A stretch of 64,000 nt of DNA from Lytechinus pictus (lineage: Eukaryota > Echinodermata > Echinoidea > Temnopleuroida > Toxopneustidae), in NCBI RefSeq assembly GCF_037042905.1, contig NC_087261.1:18040917-18104916 (forward strand). Reading direction: 5' to 3'. Shown here in pieces: positions 51,195 through 63,064 of this stretch. How positions within the stretch are numbered: the first letter of the stretch is position 1; each line of letters starts with the position of its first letter. Below the pieces are notes generated by a model, which did no database searches, was not told the DNA's origin, and saw only the letters and a program-made list of their open reading frames with translations. The position numbers and the translations under genes are program-made.

Positions 51195-51785
51195 TTAAAG
51201 GAGAATGAAACTCTTGGAGCAAGTTAGCTTTTGTGAAAGCAGAAAAATCAAAGAATAAGATCAACAAAAGGTTGAGTAAAATAGGACTAGCAATAAACGA
51301 GTTATGAGCATTTGAATGTCGATATCACTAATGCTATGGAGATCCTCCCATTGGCAATGCGACCAAGATCTGTGATGTCACACACGTACAACTCTCCCAT
51401 TTGGACACTGAAAATATACCCCAAAACATCTCTTTTTGCTCATTCTAATCATATGACAAATGATTCATCAATGATATAATGTTGTGAAACCTCTGTACTT
51501 GTCATCTCATAAAGAGAACACCTCACCTTGTGATAGACTCTATAAAAGTGAGAATATAAGTGAAATAAGTACTAAAGTAATGAGGGAGTTGTACGTGTGT
51601 GACATCACAGATCTTGGTCGCATTGCCGATGGGAGGATCTACATGGCACTAGTGATCTCAATATTCAAATGCTCATAACTTTCTTATTATTCATTCAATC
51701 TTCCTCAAACTTTCAACAATATGTTTCTTTGGTTTTTCTCTTTGATATTGATTCAGCTGGTTTCAAGGGTTTCATTCTCCTTTAA
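51195..51785. mobile_element. Long foldback element, ends TTAAAGGAGAATGAAAC, 591 bp
   Basis: The left half and right half are inverted copies along almost their whole length: TTAAAGGAGAATGAAAC, AGTTATGAGCATTTGAAT, GCAATGCGACCAAGATCTGT and their complements. The single transcript strand would form a hairpin of more than 200 bp. No coding frame. Partial relatives lie at 24785, 36105 and 39763. Confidence 0.9.
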
Positions 51786-52790
51786 GTTGAAAAGGGTGAA
51801 CATTATGCTTTTTTATTTTTATTTGCAACAATAAAATTTCGTCTGCACCCTTAAAGGTGCAAATTTTAACCCTTCAGATGCATGGTACTTGAGCTTAAAA
51901 AAGTTCAACTTTTTATCTTTCTTACACGGTTCAACTAAGAATCATAGTTTGCTTATATCTAGGCTAACCGCACCTTTAAAGATGCAGAATAAAGCGTAAT
52001 TGCAATCATTGGCACCTTTTGGCTTGCTGCTATACAACCTCAGTAGTTCAAATTTAAATCTCTATTTCTTATAGTGTGTAGACAGAGAAAGCAGAGCGCC
52101 ATCAAGGAGTAAGCCTAAAAGCAAGTACGAGAGGAAATGCGTGAGAAAATGACGCTGCAGAGAGGGCACGGGTAACGACAGCGAAGGAAGTGAGTTGATG
52201 TTAGATGAGACAAACACTTAACCTGTTGTAACTTCTGAAGGTTTCCATGGCGAAGAAGAATAGTGTAGTAGGTTTCATGGTACACCATGTATCTTTCTTG
52301 GGCAGATATTGGTCCTGAAAAGGACCACCCAAACTCGACGTTTCGACAAGTGTGTTCTTGTCGTCCTCAGGAGAATGAGCAAAGTTTGTAAAAGCAGGCC
52401 TTATACACTATGTCGAAATGCCGTATGCACGGTATCTCGCAGGGTACATGTCTCTGATTGGCTGGATAAGTCACATGACATCCACATATGCGGACGTGGG
52501 TGACAAACACACAAAGTGGGTGACAAACACACAAAAATTTAACCTGTTGATTACGAGTTTAAAAGAGTATGTGTAGTTTGCACTGGGTCCGCTTTTTTCC
52601 AGTAGTAAAGGGATTAATCATATTCTACCTGAACGGTTGACTTACCCTCACATCCCCTAACGCCGGGATAACATACTTAATTTGTGTTTTATTGTAATAT
52701 TTCTTACTAGGTGTTTGGCAGCTATTAATAATTGGCAAACTTTCACTAAGTAAGGGGGTTATGCAAATGTCATGAACTCAATATGCATAT
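51786..52790. other. Intergenic; small repeat-like piece near 52300-52400
   Basis: The piece around 52315-52375 (CTCGACGTTTCGACAAGTG and TTGTCGTCCTCAGGAG) looks like a transposon remnant but cannot be assigned. Nothing else. Confidence 0.45.
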
Positions 52791-53604
52791 GAAGAGCTCC
52801 CTTGCAAAAGGGGTTAGGTCCATTTTTCATCAAATTTGATTTTTTGGTCTCAATGTATAGATTTTTAGTAGCTCTATAAGATGATACCAAAGAAAAGCTG
52901 AAATAGCTATAGAAAAGTTATAAAAATGGCAATGAAAAATAACTTTTTTTCAAAAGGGGTTAGGTCCATTTCAGTTAAGTTGCAAAAGGGATTAGGTCCG
53001 CACCGATTTTTTTTTTGGAAAATAATATTTCAAAAAATATGAATAAAGGTTGATTTCTTTTATACGCAATTTTATGTTGTCATGGTAGGGAACCCTCAAA
53101 AATTTAGTTTCGCATAAGAATACGCAATATAGGAGATTTAAAAAAATGATTTTCTTGGAGTGGACCTAACCCCTTTTGCAAACAAACTCTTCTAAAGAGC
53201 TCATTTGTCAAAAAGTTTTATTAATTTTTTTTTAATTGTTTTCTGTCTCAAAACCTTTAAATTTTTAGTCGCTTTGATGAAAACAAAGAAAATTTGAAAT
53301 TTACATGAAAACGTGAAAAAAGTGGCAAACCAAAATCATTTTTTTAATCAAAATAGATTGGACTCATTTCAGTTTAGTTGCAAAAGGGCTTAGGTCCATA
53401 ATGATAATTTTTAAAAGAATTTATAGAAAAAATGAAGACAGGTAGATTTCTGTTATACCTAATTTTATTATCACATGATAGGGTAGTACATCATGACAAA
53501 TTTAGTTTCTCATAAGAATAATGCAATAAGTGAGAATGAAAAACACGCTTTTTTTCTCAGAATGGTCCAAAGTGGACCTAAGCCCTTTTGCAACTAAACT
53601 CTTC
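52791..53604. mobile_element. Second GAAGAG-ended MITE dimer, 814 bp, ATAT target duplication
   Basis: Same ends and inner order as 30308-31131, including the central GTGGACCTAACCCCTTTTGC and the second pair of ends. ATAT occurs at 52787-52790 and 53605-53608. Confidence 0.88.
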
Positions 53605-54648
53605 ATATAATAAAAGAGAAACCAGTCATAAAATTTAGTTTATGAGATCTTGAAATTGAGAGGGGCAAAAATTAAAGGGTGAAATATTTGAAAAAAATCA
53701 CTGAATTAATGAAAAAAAAGGAGTAAACTAAATGATAATACGGACATTTCTGTTTGAATTGGTGAGGGATTTCTCGATATTATGCACATTAAATAATAAT
53801 AATAATAAATGCCCAAGCACGCACGTGCCCGAACCCACCCACCACACAAATTCACATGTCCAGGTTGGCCAACTATGAACTAATTTATAATTTAAGGGAA
53901 AAAATCACTAGCTAACTTTAACTCACATTATCAAAGAGGATTTTTTTTTTACATTACACTTTAAACCGATAGTTCCCAGTTAGTACCAGCAGGTAATATT
54001 ACCAGGTCAGCTCCCTACACCTTTAGTTTTCAAGCTGAATGAAGGGGATGTCACGATATCAATATTTCCCTAATGCAATAGAAATGAACATAATAACACT
54101 AAACTAACTCAACTGTGGCAAGGCATTTATGTGCCTCTGTTCATCGTTTTGTTTGATTTTCTGAACTCAACCACCGTAATATATTTGGATAACAATAGAG
54201 TAATGTGAATGATAGCCTAGCATTCAGCGAAGCCCATCACTGAATAAAGTTACTCATGTGCGTCAATAGACATTAAATGGCGTAATATTCGCGACATTAT
54301 TTAGTTGGAGTAAAGCACAAGAGAGAGAGAGAGAAAACCTTGAATAGATACGTGATACGGAAATTAACAGATTTGAAACCTGTACTAAACATGGAAATCA
54401 ACTACTAGTAATTATAGGCATACAGCTACCGTGTCCCCATCTTTAACATTTAATTGCACAGTTTCGAGTTTTAATGTTCGAGTAATCAATGCACAAATAT
54501 TTTCTTTCTGAATAAGAAAAAAGTTTACATTTAGTATTTATCTTATAGTATTTTAAGGAAAAAAACAGAACGTAGGGTAGGCCTCCAATGGAATCATCAC
54601 ATGTTTCAAAATACGATTAAAACTAAATTAAGGAGAAGGTAATGGATG
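53605..54648. other. Intergenic, nothing recognised
   Basis: A short (AAT)n run near 53792-53808 and a (GA)n run near 54321. No genes. Confidence 0.5.
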
Positions 54649-54888
54649 CACTGTAAATACTGTAGTGTTAAAACTGACACCAATTAGTGATAATAGAGGA
54701 CCCACCCTGAGGTGTTAAAATAACACCCTAGAGATTGAACATAACACCAAAGAGTGTAAATGTAACAACCATAGGTGTTGTAATAACACCTATAGGTGTA
54801 AAACTAACACCACCAATTTAACACCGGTGTAAAATAACTGGTGTGGTCCTCTATGTACACCGGTTAACACCACAGTTTTTGCTGTGTG
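54649..54888. mobile_element. CACTG/GGTGTTA MITE, about 240 bp
   Basis: The left CACTGTAAATACTGTAGTG and the right end pair as inverted ends. The inside has about eight GGTGTTA or TAACACC motifs. Related to 32400-32634. Confidence 0.75.
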
Positions 54889-55260
54889 GAGATTGCCCAA
54901 AGTATTCAAATTGTCATTGGTGGCTCTTCTAACTGGTGCTTTCATTAAACAAAGTGATATTATTATGAAAATAAATGTATACATGTTCTTGAAAATCAAA
55001 CTTTGTAATAAATCCTAACTTTTGAGCAACACACCAAAGCAGAAGCAACTATAGTAAACATAGGTTTCACAAACGTATCAAATACACAATAACGTTTAAA
55101 CAAGTGAAATGTCTCTTGATGTATCGCCTGAATTACGCAACTAAATATAGCAGCTGAATTGAAAACAAGAATTGAATATGTATTCACAAAAACATCATCA
55201 GTGTGATAATAAACAAACAAAGTTCAATGAACTTAAATGACATTTAACCATAGTTATACT
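54889..55260. other. Intergenic, nothing recognised
   Basis: No element or gene seen. Confidence 0.5.
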
Positions 55261-55530
55261 TCATTACTCTTGTGTGCAAGTTTCATGTACTAGATCCATA
55301 GACTCTCAAATTTATGACGGCAATTCAAAGTTTACCCCTAACATGGCTAAATATAATTTACCCTAATTGAACTATGAGATATACATGTGACCTGAAACTT
55401 GCACAGGATGTATAGTGATACTTAATAAATCTTCTATGACGGCAATTTAAAACATACCCTAACATTGACCCCAAGTTAATTGACCCTGAATAACCTTTGA
55501 TCTCTTTGTGACCTGAAACTCAGTGATACG
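55261..55530. repeat. Degenerate minisatellite, left part
   Basis: Repeated phrases GTGACCTGAAACTTGCACAG, TTTATGACGGCAATTC and CAAGTTTCATG recur about every 130-150 bp. The same phrases resume at 58119 after the CAGGTAGC element. Confidence 0.7.
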
Positions 55531-58118
55531 CCATAACCCTTTCCAGGTAGCAAAAATATGGTGCCATCTGGTTATCCTGTGGTCGCAATTCTGTTCGGAG
55601 CATATGCGTTTTATGCAGGATACATGTAGGAACACAGAGCCAATGTGTAGCCAAGATAAACCATCTGGGCCCCAGAAAGTCTATCTGGGACCAGGTGCAA
55701 CATCTGGGACCCAGATGGCATTTATTTTATCAATTCATCTGGGCCTTGTCTGGGCCCCACATGGGTAAGTGGGCTTTATGTGGGCTGTGGGACATAGGGC
55801 CCAGATAGAGCCCGGATAAACCATCTGGACCCCCAAAGGTCCAAAGGTCTATTTGGGAACTATCTGGGCCGAGATGCCCCATCTGGGGCCCATGTTCTGT
55901 TTGCATCGTGGTCCCCATTCGGGCCCCATATGGGCATGTGGGTTTAATGCGGGTTACATGTGGATCGTAGAACATAGAACCCATACAGATCCTAAATAAA
56001 CCATCTGGGCCCCATAAAGACCTATCTGGGAATCATACATGTATGGGATAATTTGCCCACATGGTACCCAGATAGACCCCAGAGGGTTTCAAGTATGGCC
56101 GATAGTAACCCACATAGCCCATGTGGGTTCCTACATGGGATCTATGTAACGTTTGCATCCGGGTTCCAAAATGGGTTCTGCATGGGTTCGAGGTCTCGTT
56201 TCATTCTGGGTCCCATCTGGGCCCCATGTGGGCTCCACTTGGGTTAATTAAAAATAATTAGTGTCATTAGGTCATTGAAGCACATTTTGGCAACTCATTA
56301 CACTAACCCATATCATCTTATCCTATCCTAAATCCTAATCCTATCCTACACCTATTCAACAGGTCTCGTCATTGACTACTATATAATGAGCGAGTTTACA
56401 AAACTTGAAAAATTATGGTTAACAGTATTGCTTTACCCTAAAAAATTCTTATAAAATTCAATGACCTGATAATGAATAATATAATATATAAAGTACATAT
56501 TTTTTATGAAACCTTTCATGGTGGAGTAATTGCATACACATAAAACATATTAATTATTATAGCTATATTACCTAAGATTTTGGACATTTATTGTTGTAAT
56601 GAATATTCACGAGTGAAGTCCACATCAATGAATATGGAACCCAAATGTAAACCATCTGGGCCCCAAGCAAACTATGCATTGGCGGGTGCAAATGGGGGTG
56701 GGTATGCAGGGAAAAAAACATTTTATCCACATTTTCCCCGCTCTTCAACTTAAAGCTAAATTTTTTTCAGGGGTAGTCCTAATAACTCCTAAACTAAAGA
56801 CTTAAGTTTTGAGTACATTTCAGTTTTATTCCTACAAACGTAATCATAAAATCTCCATCAATATTGCGAGCACAGGGCGTGAGATCAATTTTTTGGCATT
56901 TCATGTAGGCCTCCTGTATTATATAAATAGGAATAACAAAAAATCATAGCAGTTTTTATTATCACGAAAAGAGACTTTGTACTGACTTGAACAGGCATCT
57001 GTTAAGGACTTCTTTAAGTGACTCATGATATTGCCCAGAACAACACACAGTGGTCCCATGTTGGGCCCACATATTTGGCTCTGGGATAATCTTTATCCTA
57101 ATTGCCCAGAACAACACATATGGGGACCCACGTGTGTTGTTCTGGGATGATTTCTTTTCAGATTGCCCTGAACAAAACAATGGGGGCCATATTTGTTGTT
57201 TTGAGACGATTTCAATATGGATTTTTCCCCGAACAACACCCTGGCCCCATGTGGGGTTCACACGTGTCGTGTGGTTCAGTGGTTAGAGCATTGGACTCAT
57301 AATCGCAAGGTTGTGAGTTCGAATCCCAACTCTGCCATTGTCTCCACTTTGATAAAAAGGCCCGAGAGTGATATCTGTCGTCTATAACGTCAGCCACTAT
57401 GACTGATGAATCTAGACGTAAAACCTTTCATAGGTAATTGGTTATATACCAGCTTGGCGTTTACCAGCAAAATGCTGTCCTGCCGAGTTCCTACGGGAGT
57501 TACCACAAACAGAAACAGAAACATATGTTGTTCTGGGATATTCTTTATTCATATTGCCCAGAACAAAGCATATGGGTGCCCACGTGTGTTGTTCTGTGAT
57601 GACTTTCACCTGGATATTGCCCAGAACCACCTATATTAGTCCTATTTAGGGCCTATGTGTGTTTTTCTGGGATGATTTATTTTCAGATTTCCCAGAACAA
57701 CACATATTATATGGCCCAAATGGGGCCACATGTGTTTTGATGGGATGATTTCCATTCAGATTGCCCAAAACAACAATTATTATAGGGCCCAAATGGGGCC
57801 ACATGTGTTTTTCTGGAATGATTTATATTCAGATTGCCCAGAAAAACACATATTGGAACTATGTTGGCCCCGCATGTGTTATTTTTCGAGGATTTCCATC
57901 TAGAGTTTGCCTAGAATAGCACATATGGGGCCCATGTGCAGCCCAGAGGATGTTTTCTGTTCAAAATTGCCTGAATAAGGGACCCATATGGCTGGGGTCT
58001 GGGATGATATCTGTTTGAATCGACCATATGGGTCCAATATGGTATTCATGTAGGGCATATGTGCCCCAGTCAGCCCAGATAAAACGTATATGGGGCCCAG
58101 TTGTTTTGCTACCTGGGT
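55531..58118. mobile_element. CAGGTAGC-ended element with CCCATATGGG/CCCAGATGGG arrays
   Basis: CCAGGTAGCAAAA at the left (about 55544) is inverted as TTTTGCTACCTGG at the right (about 58103). ATAACCC also lies outside both ends in inverted orientation. The left and right blocks are dense in CATCTGGGCCC and CCCATATGGG-type motifs, and the middle in TTGCCCAGAACAACACATAT/TGTTGTTCTGGGATGAT. ORFs over it are repeat artefacts. Confidence 0.75.
57265..57470 (+). mobile_element. tRNA-derived SINE inside the CAGGTAGC element
   Basis: A box TGGTTCAGTGGTTAGAGC, a CAT at the anticodon position, B box GAGTTCGAATCCC, then a non-tRNA body. The tRNA-like fold is Met-like in the anticodon loop, but the linked body marks it as a SINE. 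Boundaries are approximate. Confidence 0.75.
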
Positions 58119-58345
58119 TATGCCCAAGTTTCATGAACTATAGATCCTTATACTTTAAAATTTATGACGACATTTCAGAAAACTTAACATTGGTTAAGAT
58201 TTCGATGTTTATTTACCAAACATGGTCTAAGTTCATTGAAACTCAGGCCGGATATTCAGTCATACTTGATTACCCTTATGTCCAAGTTAGAATAACTAGA
58301 TCTGTATACTTTAAAAGTTATAATGACCTTTCATAACATCCATGT
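58119..58345. repeat. Degenerate minisatellite, right part
   Basis: CAAGTTTCATGAACTATAGATCC, then TTATGACGACATTTCAG, then a second copy TCCAAGTTAGAATAACTAGATC. Continuation of the repeat at 55261-55530. Confidence 0.7.
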
Positions 58346-59237
58346 TGATGGTGCTGCTACCGTCGGAATGGGTGCCGACAGTCTTGCTCTGATGTGCAGG
58401 TGAGACCAAAAAACCCACTAAATTTTGTTGTACATATAGAATGCTCATTACCATGATTATTGATGGAATCAGAAAGCGGGTTTTTATCATAAACAATGAT
58501 GGGAAAATGAAAAGTTTAGCAAAAAGTAAGATGCGGTACACATCCTGATTCCTTAAAGTAAAAATAAAAAAATATTATGAAAATCAAATTAAAAGCAATC
58601 AAAGATATATAAGAAAGGTAACCAAAAACTGCAAATTAGACTTTGGATATGACACTAAATGCTGACCACTAAATTCGTATTTTTACCCAAAATTTGCCAG
58701 AAATTTGATGACATGCATATAAATGTGCGAGCGAACGAGGTTGGAATACTGAATGGAGACGAAAGATGACTTTGAAGTGTTACAAGGTCTATATGTGTGT
58801 ATTTATATATATATGAGGGTAAATGCATTCAGATTGCGAGCGAGCATAAACAGCACTAGATGGTGCATTTAGTCGGTGGAAATAGTGCGCAAAGTACTTT
58901 CAGAGTTGATGTACTAACATTTGCTCGCCTAAATCACGGAAATGCCTACACTAAATGGATTGATGACTGAGAAAAAATGGCGACTGTTGGCTAATTTACA
59001 AACTAGTAGGCGTTTTAATTTGTGAATTACTACATGTATGAGTAATGCAATGAACAGGAATGTACATAACAAGCTTTCACAACACTTTCTTTGCCAGTGT
59101 AAATAATCTTTTCTCCGAAAGTCAAAACCCAATTTCAATTTATACAATTCATCTATATATTCCTTTACCTTTTTTGTTTGTAGCGATGTCTACGAAAAGT
59201 TGGCATACGTATAATGTTGACAAGTGTGACTGTTTTA
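58346..59237. other. Intergenic, nothing recognised
   Basis: Unassigned AT-rich DNA with a short (TA)n near 58805. Confidence 0.5.
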
Positions 59238-59702
59238 AGGTTTCACGAGCGTGAAACATTTTCCATAGACTGGTGTGTTAAAATAACACTTAAAAAACAA
59301 ATCATTAAAAATTGGGAATTAAATTAGAGGGTTGAATTGTTAACTACCAGTGGGGAGGATATGATTTATATCTGGCATTTCAATTCTGACCAGAAACGGT
59401 ACCTGCACCAACTCATTTTAAAATGAATAGGCATTTATGACGTCAAAATCTCCTGCGGGATCTCCTGATGGGATCTTATTCATTCCCTGAAACAATATGA
59501 TATATTTCCAGTCAAATAGTTCCAAAAGTTCCAAATTTGGGCCAAGGACGTTTAATAGTTGACCTTCTTATGATCAGTATTAGATGGCTAATCGTAATCC
59601 TACAATTTTGTCAATCAGCTATATCATTTTAACCTCCCAAAAATGGGAATGGGTTGGATGGAAAGAACATCTTTTGCCTTCCTGTTGCATTAAGCCTCGT
59701 GA
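59238..59702 (+). repeat. Diverged lone copy of part of the 1.44 kb satellite unit
   Basis: Colinear with 348-812 of the unit: CATAGACTGGTGTGTTAAAA, AATTAGAGGGTTGAATTG, GGTACCTGCACCAACTCATT, GTCAATCAGCTATATCA, GAATGGGTTGGATGGAA and GCCTCGTGACAC each have a counterpart. It ends at the same point at which the array's last unit ends (GTGGCACC, 9432). Confidence 0.88.
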
Positions 59703-61369
59703 CACTTTTGAGCGCCCTCAGCATGCTCAGTGAGGACAAGAAATATCATATTTAAATACCATATGCATGTCAATAAAAGGCGTTGCACTTTATTGTTAAG
59801 ATTGCTTATTTTGTGTTCCTTGAACAATGGTTCATTCCATTATCCTGGGGGATATCTTAGTTCGTTAACGTGAAATGTGGATAATTCATGTGCCAAACAT
59901 GCACCGATGGTGGTCTTTTATGTGTACTTCTTAAAAACAAATCAAAGATTTTGATAAAGATAGCTCATAGTTCGCCAAAGGTACTTTTAGAAGTCTTCAA
60001 ATTACCATTTGAATATTTGACAATATCCCTTTTTAAGATATGGTACATTCTAAAAGCGGAAGAAGTGTAAAAAACCAATCGAAGTTCCATTTCTCACCAG
60101 ACATTTTATACAGCATCGCCTTCCGACTGATGAGTGTCTACAAAGTCAGCGTAATGTTTTCTCCTGCTTAATTTTCCTTGAAAAGTAAGTATAGAATATA
60201 TTCTGATAAATCATTCTAGTTTATTTCATTTTTTAAGGAGAAAATCAGGCAATTAATTTAAGTGTCAAGTTAAGCTGACGTTATCCTGTGACTATGAACT
60301 CAAAGCGTAGTTGCTGACAAATGACTTATGACTACATAAAATATCAATGTATTATCGTGGGACCTCATGTACAAATGTACAATTCAACCTTATGTACAAA
60401 AGGATAATTGAATATTAAAGAAATGAATAGCTTGGACGATAGATTTATGAGGTATTTCAGTAAGTGTCTATTTGTTGATGTGTCAAAGTTTATGTTTCTA
60501 AATAAATGACTTGCATACATCTTTGAGCGTGCATATAGATGCATGAAAAAAAGTGTTATTACATTTTGAACTTTTCCTTTTCTCCATAGTTTATAATAGG
60601 GACTTGATTAATGGTTGAACATAAGTTTTGCTTTTTGTTAATAAGAAAAAAAATAGCACATGGTTTCTTTAACATATTCACACATATCATTTCATTTTCA
60701 TTATACAATATTGACCTCAAATGGTCGAAGAATCTTTCTTCTAGGCTGACCGTTGTTATAAATTCGGACTATATCCCTAAATGAAACTTTCTCTTATTCG
60801 CATACTTGCTTTACACTGTGGTATACCTTATTTGTATTTTGGTCTTAAACTGGTGAATGATACTATTTGATACGTTATCTTTGCAATGATTTTCGTATGA
60901 CAATTGAGTTGTACTACTTACACAGAAACCAATGGGTGGAACTTATGTATACAAACCGTGGGAAAGATCACACGTTTCCACCTTTAATGAACACATCATT
61001 ATACTTTATGTACAATTATCATGATGATATATTAGAAAATCGAGCCTATTTTAGAAAATGCATACTTACAATATATCGGTGACGTTGGAAAACGAAATTA
61101 GCAGAAGGATTCTCATACATATTGTTACTTCATTCTAAAAAAAACTATAAAATAAGAATAAATACAAATCATAAGCGTATGAGACTATCAGATGTTCACA
61201 CTGCCCCCTACGACCTATTTGCCAATCATCCAACCAGAAAGTTCCATTTGAACATGTTCAAGGAATGCCGCAACAGTTTGTTCAGTCAATAGGAAGTGTT
61301 CACTGCAGAGGAACTTGATTCAAACATTTCAAGAAAAACGCAAGACACACAAAGACCTATTAACCATCA
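59703..61369. other. Intergenic, upstream of plexin B, nothing recognised
   Basis: No promoter element could be named with confidence. ORFs are short and AT-driven. Confidence 0.5.
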
Positions 61370-61650
61370 TACACTGTTAGAAAACCCTGATTTTACAGAA
61401 AAAAAGTAGAAGATTTTGCAGAAAGCAACACAATAATTCTGTAAATTCATATAACAGGAATTTTCTGCAATTTAACAGAACAGGTCTGTTTAAAAAGTGG
61501 AAAAGGGTGTTTTATTTAATGAAATTTGCAAGGTTCCATACACCAAATACCAATTCCCTGTAATTTTGCATGGTATAATGTGAGATTACGCAATATGTAG
61601 GGAAACTTTCTCAAAAAAATTAAAGGGAATTAAACAGTAATTAATGCATA
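61370..61650. repeat. ACACTGTTAGAAAA repeat, MITE-like
   Basis: Alternating TTTACAGAA, TTTTGCAGAA and TTCTGTAAAT / TTTCTGCAAT motifs in both orientations after ACACTGTTAGAAAACCCTG. The right edge is not defined. Confidence 0.5.
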
Positions 61651-61992
61651 AATTGGGAAATATAAATTAGGAAAATAAATTGACTTGTTAACAGTGGTGT
61701 AAATGCAAAAAGAGCGAGAATGGTAATAATGTTGAGTTGGAATTATTATAATGAAAGTAGCTCGCTGGAAAGATATCGAATAAAATATTTCAGGATAAAA
61801 GGCAGACCTAACAGCTATCACTCACCATTTATTTAGTCATGGGTCAACATAAAAAGTAACCTGTCTTTGAGTTGATTCCATGCAGACATGTTTAACAAAC
61901 AAATTTGTTATAAGACTAATCTTGTCCGTGTTTTGTGATTTTATCAAAAGAGCCGTCTGAAATGTCGTATTCTAATATCTTTATTTTTACAG

Positions 61993-63064
61993 CTTTGATC
62001 TGCAAATCAAACACAAGCCTACTTCGTAGGAAGCATCCAAGACCATGACTCACAGTGTAGTGGGAGTAATTCTAATCCAGATTCTGATATCATGTCAGAT
62101 CGGATCAATCCAATCAGCTCCTCTCTCCTCCTACTTGGTATCTTCATTTACAGCTCCTGATTCTGACTCCAAACTACCATTCAACCACATCGCCATCAAC
62201 AACATCACAGGAGATATCTATATAGGGGCACGAGAGAGGCTTTACCAACTCGACTCCGACCTGAACCTTCAACAGACCGTGGATACTGGAAAGTGTTCTG
62301 ATAACAATGAAGACAATATCAATTATAACAAACTCTTAGTGGTGGTGATAACACATCAGCCTTATAAGCTAATTGCATGCGGTGGTTGTAGTGATAATTG
62401 CCAGCAAAAAGATTTGGCTAATATATCCATTGGTCTGGGAGATTTATCCAATACTGATGAGGTTGTGGCAAACGGAGACCTACTAACTGTTGGAGTAGTT
62501 GCTCTCGGTGCAGACTATGACAATACAGGAATGGGTAAACCTGATGGATCATTTTACTTATTTAATGGGATTAGTCGTCAAGGTCACTCCTCACACGTTT
62601 TCATTTCAAAGCTGGACCTTAATGACCTTAATCCACATCAACAAATACCAGGCGATAGAGTCCAATACAGTGTATTCAAACATATTATTTCTTACAAGGA
62701 TTATCTGTACTACTTCATATCAAGAGGCGAGAAAACTTATCTTGGACGTATTTGTCGTGATTCACCCGACGAAGACTTCGAATCGTACACGGAGATAGAG
62801 CTGCAATGTACACATGCTGAATCTCATAATACTTTCCAGTCTGCTTACATTGGACCAGCAGGACCCCAGTTATTAGCTGAATCGATGAATATCAACACCA
62901 CGGATGACTTACTGTTCGCAGTATTCTCATCTACTTCGTCTTCTCTCTGTGTGTATAAGATGATCGATGTCCAGCAGAACTTCGATGAAGCTATCTTGGG
63001 TTGCATTTTAGAAAGGGGCACTGGCACTGAGAATAGCTTCATATCTGAAAGTAAATGTGAAAAG
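61993..63064 (+). CDS. Plexin-like gene B, first coding exon (coding 62045-63064): signal peptide and Sema domain
   Basis: The exon begins at acceptor TTTTACAG (61992), so a non-coding 5' exon lies upstream. An in-frame TAG at 62027-62029 precedes the ATG at 62045. The 340 codons give a signal peptide (about residues 1-24, ILIQILISCQ core) and then Sema-domain sequence: FNHIAINNITGDIYIGARER, LYQLDSDL, LIACGGCSDNC, ADYDNTGMGKPDGSFYLFNG, YLYYFISRGEKTYLGRICRD, QSAYIGP and LLFAVFSSTSSSLCVYKM. These match plexin rather than semaphorin Sema domains. The donor GAAAAG|GTTAGT is phase 0. The rest of the gene lies beyond the right edge. As the extracellular ligand-binding end it would bind semaphorins. 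It is in the same orientation as gene A and about 14 kb downstream. Confidence 0.93.

Noticed and set aside
52330-52375. Hammerhead-ribozyme-like core on the minus strand (CTGAGGA, a 7-bp stem, then GAAAC)
   Set aside because: An extra base lies between the core and stem II, and no stem III partner with a cleavage triplet was found upstream.
57265-57345. tRNA-Met gene
   Set aside because: tRNA-like with a CAT at the anticodon position, but joined to a SINE-like body inside a transposon.
55523-57639. Several ORFs of 60-100 codons
   Set aside because: All are translations of CCCATATGGG/TTGCCCAGAACAAC-type repeats on both strands.
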